A DNA stretch of 9,684 bases from JBELHJ01 sp042091495 (GTDB taxonomy: Bacteria > Bacteroidota > Bacteroidia > Flavobacteriales > Flavobacteriaceae). Location of the stretch: positions 1 through 9,684 of the forward strand of contig JBELHJ010000070.1 in NCBI GenBank assembly GCA_042091495.1, given 5' to 3'. The notes beneath the pieces were generated by a model. The model was not told the origin of the DNA, ran no database searches, and worked only from the letters and a program-made list of their open reading frames with translations. Below are positions 6,970 to 9,684 of this stretch, one piece after another (within the stretch, counting starts at the first letter, position 1; each line of letters begins with the position of its first letter). The position numbers and the translations under genes are program-made.

Positions 6970-7949
6970 TAAAAGTTATTGGCGGCTCTGGTTTTGTAGG
7001 CTCAAAACTTATTGATGAGTTAACTCCAAAGCGGTGTCGTAATATTGATAAAAACCCTTCCCTTTTTTTTAATGCTATTACCACTATTGGTGATATTCGC
7101 TTCCCAGAGCAAATTCAATTTGACAAGCAAACAAATGCAGTAGTGCTATTAGCAGCTGAGCATAGGGATGATGTTTCACCAACTTCCTTATATTATTACG
7201 TTAATGTAGCCGGAACTATAAATGTATTGAATAAAATGGATCAGGTTGGAGTTAAGCATTTGATTTTTACGAGTTCTGTGGCCATCTATGGTTTAGACAA
7301 AAACAACCCAAACGAAAAACACAAGGAAGATCCATTCAATCACTATGGAAAAAGTAAATGGGAAGCCGAGCAAGTCATAAAGGAATGGTATGACAAAGAT
7401 CCTAGCAGTAAATCTATAACTATAATTCGTCCAACAGTAATATTTGGAGAAAAAAATAGGGGGAATGTATATAATCTGCTTCGTCAAATTGCATCAGGAA
7501 AATTCTTAATGATAGGTAAGGGCCAAAATAAAAAGTCTATGGCGTACGTTGGTAACGTGGTTGCTTTTATTAAACACAGGCTTGAGCTGGTCGAAGAAGG
7601 TTATCATGTTTTTAATTACGTCGATAAACCCGATTTAACAATGACCTCACTTCTTTGTGTTATAGAAAAAAGTCTTAATAAAAAAATACCATCCATTCGT
7701 ATTCCTGTTTGGTTGGGATTCTTAGGTGGATATGGATTTGATTTTTTAGCATTCATAACTCGTAAGAAATTAGCTATAAGTTCTGTCCGTGTTAAAAAAT
7801 TTGTTGCCACTACCCAATTTGATGCATCTAAAGTTCACTCAAGTGGATTCAAAGCCCCATATACACTTGAGGAAGGACTGGACAGAACATTAAATTATGA
7901 ATTCGTTCAAGAAAGATCTGACGATGAAGAGGTTTTTTATACGGAGTAG
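6966..7949 (+). CDS. Extended-SDR NAD-dependent nucleotide-sugar epimerase/dehydratase/reductase
   Basis: A 327-residue Rossmann-fold enzyme that modifies a nucleotide-linked sugar. Visible motifs: GGSGFVG (6-12, the G-x-x-G-x-x-G dinucleotide loop), a GDIR acidic region (42-45), LLAAEHRDDVSP (61-72), the structural Asn in VNVAGT (79-84), TSSVAIYG (102-109, catalytic Ser/Thr region), the catalytic YGKSK (Tyr127, Lys131), IIRPTVIFG (153-161) and SMAYVGNVV (191-199) of the substrate domain. The last motif and the overall length resemble 4-keto-6-deoxy-HexNAc reductases or epimerases common in Bacteroidota polysaccharide loci; the exact substrate is uncertain. Its base composition and codons are less AT-rich than those of the seven genes before it, suggesting it belongs to the conserved flank. 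It is the last gene of the operon. Confidence 0.88.
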   Translation: MIKVIGGSGFVGSKLIDELTPKRCRNIDKNPSLFFNAITTIGDIRFPEQIQFDKQTNAVVLLAAEHRDDVSPTSLYYYVNVAGTINVLNKMDQVGVKHLIFTSSVAIYGLDKNNPNEKHKEDPFNHYGKSKWEAEQVIKEWYDKDPSSKSITIIRPTVIFGEKNRGNVYNLLRQIASGKFLMIGKGQNKKSMAYVGNVVAFIKHRLELVEEGYHVFNYVDKPDLTMTSLLCVIEKSLNKKIPSIRIPVWLGFLGGYGFDFLAFITRKKLAISSVRVKKFVATTQFDASKVHSSGFKAPYTLEEGLDRTLNYEFVQERSDDEEVFYTE

Positions 7950-8011
7950 TTCCGTTAAAAACTTTTAAATAACTCCACACTCAATTATTTCATCTTTTAA
8001 CCAACTCCATT

Positions 8012-8019
8012 TACTTTTG
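8012..8019 (+). promoter_or_regulatory. Candidate Bacteroidota-type -7 promoter element
   Basis: TACTTTTG matches the TAnnTTTG -7 consensus known for the Bacteroidota primary sigma factor. It ends four bases before the ATG at 8024, so a transcript starting the usual few bases downstream would have almost no leader. No good TTG-type -33 element is seen at the expected distance upstream (around 7985-7993), which lowers confidence. The position in the only intergenic gap upstream of this gene supports the call. Confidence 0.45.
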
Positions 8020-8023
8020 CGCT

Positions 8024-8320
8024 ATGCCATTTAACAAAGAAACAGCCCGTGAGGCGGGCAAGAAGAGTAAACGCGGCCCATCAAGAAAACTAGACCCTAA
8101 TATTCGGGAGAAGATGGAGCTGTTGTATGAAGAAGTGTTAGATCACCTACTTATGCACCAAAAAGAGCTTTCGATGTCTGATAGGGTTAAACTCGTTCAA
8201 AGCCTTTCTAATTATCTGCTTCCAAAAGCAAAAACTGTTCGTGATAAGTTTACCTTAGAGGAACTTCAAGAAAGAGAAAAGTTAAGTTGGTCTAATGCAA
8301 CTCCTGACCCAAGAAAATAA
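8024..8320 (+). CDS. Small basic helical protein of unknown function, mobile-element-associated type
   Basis: I cannot assign a function to this 98-residue protein. The N-terminus is strongly basic with Gly/Lys/Arg (ETAREAGKKSKRGPSRK, residues 6-22), resembling the disordered, DNA-contacting starts of small phage or transposon proteins. The rest looks fully helical: IREKMELLYEEVLDHLLMHQ (28-47), then MSDRVKLVQSLSNYLLPK (51-68), ending in a charged tail. The 'act on a few helices, then x-x-YxLPK' pattern recalls hypothetical proteins found near phage or integrase genes in Bacteroidota (recalled, not searched). There is no signal peptide or membrane span. It is separated from the polysaccharide operon by 74 bases and has its own candidate promoter. 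Its composition matches the recombinase rather than the AT-rich cassette. Its TAA directly abuts the stop codon of the convergent recombinase gene. Confidence 0.7.
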   Translation: MPFNKETAREAGKKSKRGPSRKLDPNIREKMELLYEEVLDHLLMHQKELSMSDRVKLVQSLSNYLLPKAKTVRDKFTLEELQEREKLSWSNATPDPRK

Positions 8321-9586
8321 CTAGAGTGTTGCCGCCACTTTCATAAAGGCATCTGCATACGCATCCTTATTTACGTTTTGTCCTATATAACTTAAAAACG
8401 TAGTCTCCTTAGAGTGTCCCGTTATCTGCATAAGTATAGGCGTTTCAATTTTCCCAAAATAGTTTGTTGCAAATGACCGTCTAAGATCATGTGAGGAGAT
8501 AACGCTAAATTTTGGGTATACTCCCAGCACACGCCTTCTTGTTTTTGGACATACTTTATAGGCTTTTACCGGCTGATCAATTCCGGCGTATTTACAGAGT
8601 TCTTTGATTTGCTTATTAAATAGCTGCTGCGATATCCTGTACGGAAAATCATCTTTTAAAATCTCCACAACATCTGGGTCTATCACCCCAACCGTTACAT
8701 GCTTCTCTGTTTTTTGTTGGATGATGTCAATGTAAAGACCATGCTCAGCAGATCGCATTTGCACTTGGTTTAATCGAAGCAAATCTGAAACCCGCTGCCC
8801 AATAGAGAGTCCAATTAGTAGCCACTTTCTTGTGTTTTCCATAGTTGAGCTTAACCCCACTAGCCCTTTAATCTTTTTAATCTCTTCAAAGTTTAATGTT
8901 TGCAAGCAGCGGTCGCTATTTCTTTGCGTAAAAGATTCAATATGTCTAGTATACGGATGTACTTCAATTCCTAATCTATCTGCTTCTTTGCAAATCATCT
9001 TTAATAGCTTAACCTGCAAGCCAGCATTATTTAGTGAATATCCTTTCTCTGTCAGTAACCACTCTTTAAATCTACCCACCAGTTTATGATCAATAGCATC
9101 AAGACCAATATCCGTTTTTATACATCGTTCAAAACTTTCAATGAGGCTATAAAACCGTTCAAGATTTCTGATGGTATAGGTAGATAATCCTAGTGACCCC
9201 GTTCGCTTAATTCTGCGAAGCGGAGCGGACTCAATATACTTTTGAATTTGAAACAATAGCATTTTTTCTGATGTTTTTTTAGCATCCTCAAAACATAAAT
9301 TAACATGGTGTAATAACCAATTTCCGTCAATAGTCTCTTGCTTTAGTTGTGCTTTATTATAAGCAGCTTCTATATGTGCTTTAAGTATATTAAGCTTTAC
9401 GTTTTGTTCTTTAGTTTGCTCATCAACTCCAACAATACATTCAAGCATGGGATCCCATTGGCTAAAGGGAGCGAAGATGCCTAAAGGTACTTTTTGTATA
9501 TTGTTATGCTCTAATACTAAGTTTACCCACACCTCGCCTAGGGTGTCGGATTTTGGAGCCAAAACATACGTAATACGCGCTTCCAT
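8321..9586 (-). CDS. Tyrosine-type site-specific recombinase/integrase, Bacteroidota type
   Basis: A 421-residue DNA recombinase that cuts and rejoins DNA through a 3'-phosphotyrosine intermediate. The N-terminal ~90 residues form an arm-type binding domain with the Bacteroidota-style W-V/N-L...G-x-F-A-P...W-D pattern. Residues ~105-205 are the SAM-like core-binding domain (YTIRNLERFYSLIESF, LVGRFKEWLLTEKGYS). The catalytic domain is intact: Arg265 in GQRVSDLLRL, Lys292, His366 and Arg369 in SSHDLRRSFATNY, His391 in ITGHS and nucleophile Tyr400 in FLSYIG. All six expected residues are present at normal spacing, so it should be active. The ATG at 9586-9584 gives a full-length N-terminus. It reads toward the polysaccharide operon and is convergent with the small basic gene. 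Target site unknown; integration, element excision or site inversion are all possible. Confidence 0.93.
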   Translation of the reverse strand: MEARITYVLAPKSDTLGEVWVNLVLEHNNIQKVPLGIFAPFSQWDPMLECIVGVDEQTKEQNVKLNILKAHIEAAYNKAQLKQETIDGNWLLHHVNLCFEDAKKTSEKMLLFQIQKYIESAPLRRIKRTGSLGLSTYTIRNLERFYSLIESFERCIKTDIGLDAIDHKLVGRFKEWLLTEKGYSLNNAGLQVKLLKMICKEADRLGIEVHPYTRHIESFTQRNSDRCLQTLNFEEIKKIKGLVGLSSTMENTRKWLLIGLSIGQRVSDLLRLNQVQMRSAEHGLYIDIIQQKTEKHVTVGVIDPDVVEILKDDFPYRISQQLFNKQIKELCKYAGIDQPVKAYKVCPKTRRRVLGVYPKFSVISSHDLRRSFATNYFGKIETPILMQITGHSKETTFLSYIGQNVNKDAYADAFMKVAATL

Positions 9587-9596
9587 AACTTGACAG

Positions 9597-9608
9597 TGTT
9601 TTAAAACA
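9597..9608. repeat. Perfect 12-base palindrome upstream of the recombinase gene
   Basis: TGTTTTAAAACA is its own reverse complement. It lies 10 bases upstream of the recombinase ATG, between that ATG and a possible -7 element, where a dimeric repressor could bind. Its AT-rich centre makes a chance occurrence quite possible; the operator role is inference. Confidence 0.35.
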
Positions 9609-9612
9609 AGCG

Positions 9613-9620
9613 CAAAGATT
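9613..9620 (-). promoter_or_regulatory. Weak candidate -7 element for the recombinase gene
   Basis: Read on the minus strand this is AATCTTTG, one mismatch from the TAnnTTTG consensus of Bacteroidota. It is 26 bases before the ATG. A TTTG lies upstream (plus-strand CAAA at 9636-9639), but the 15-base spacing is shorter than usual. This is the best candidate seen in the 98-base region before the gene, not a firm call. Confidence 0.22.
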
Positions 9621-9684
9621 CTTACATAATACTAACAAACGATAGCATATTAAAGCCCAATAAATAGCACTTAGTTTCGACTAC

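Larger units (their letters stand above)
8024..9586. mobile_element. Possible recombinase module or remnant of an integrated element
   Basis: The tyrosine recombinase and the small basic protein are convergent with zero bases between their stop codons. Both have a composition unlike the AT-rich cassette next to them. An integrase with one small accessory protein at the downstream edge of a polysaccharide locus suggests an integrated element border or a relic. No attachment-site repeats, transfer genes or phage structural genes are visible, and the window ends 98 bases beyond, so the extent is unknown. The grouping is inference. Confidence 0.35.

Noticed and set aside
7293..7487. Antisense open frame inside the SDR gene.
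   Set aside because: Overlaps a well-supported conserved gene, encodes an uninterpretable hydrophobic string and has no start signal.
7616..7810. Second antisense open frame inside the SDR gene.
   Set aside because: Same reasons; it lies opposite conserved SDR coding sequence.
7941..7955. Small hairpin ACGGA-GTAGT-TCCGT over the SDR stop codon as an operon terminator.
   Set aside because: Only five base pairs (six with a wobble) and followed by TAAAAAC rather than a T tract on either strand, so it is not a convincing intrinsic terminator.
8832..9089. Plus-strand open frame opposite the recombinase.
   Set aside because: Lies wholly antisense to the core-binding domain of an intact recombinase and resembles no family I know.
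1..9684. tRNA, rRNA, CRISPR array, riboswitch or insertion-sequence ends.
   Set aside because: No cloverleaf, regularly spaced repeat, conserved leader or terminal inverted repeat was seen on reading; intergenic space is limited to 13, 74 and 98 bases.

Overview
The window looks like the 3' end of a surface-polysaccharide (capsule or O-antigen) locus from a low-GC member of the Bacteroidota, probably a flavobacterium or close relative. This rests on three things. The UDP-glucose dehydrogenase, epimerase and tyrosine recombinase have sequence styles familiar from that phylum. A TAnnTTTG-type promoter element sits before the gene at 8024. The biosynthetic genes lack obvious purine-rich ribosome binding sites. 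The assignment comes from recognition only and was not checked against a database.

Layout. Positions 1-683 are the C-terminal part of UDP-glucose 6-dehydrogenase, cut by the window edge; it supplies UDP-glucuronate. Seven very AT-rich genes follow on the same strand with almost no space between them (697-6969). They are a small HAD phosphatase, a fusion of a nucleotidyltransferase-like domain with a choline-kinase/APH-like kinase domain, a separate nucleotidyltransferase, a Wzy/O-antigen-ligase-like membrane protein, a GT4 glycosyltransferase, an unrecognised polytopic membrane protein and a GT2 glycosyltransferase. An extended-SDR sugar epimerase/reductase (6966-7949) overlaps the GT2 gene by four bases, but its base composition returns to that of the dehydrogenase. 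After a 74-base gap come a small basic protein (8024-8320) and, convergent with it, a Bacteroidota-type tyrosine recombinase (8321-9586, minus strand). Nothing identifiable as a gene lies in the last 98 bases.

How it may work together. The dehydrogenase and the SDR enzyme make nucleotide sugars, the GT4 and GT2 enzymes build the repeat unit, and the Wzy-like protein polymerises it. The phosphatase, kinase fusion and nucleotidyltransferase form a compact set. They could make and activate a small phosphorylated or nucleotide-linked precursor, either a sugar or a polyol/aminoalcohol, for a decoration of the polymer. This trio is the least explained part of the window and the most interesting. 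The AT-rich block between two compositionally ordinary genes suggests an exchangeable serotype cassette. The adjacent recombinase module is a possible, unproven, trace of mobility at this border.
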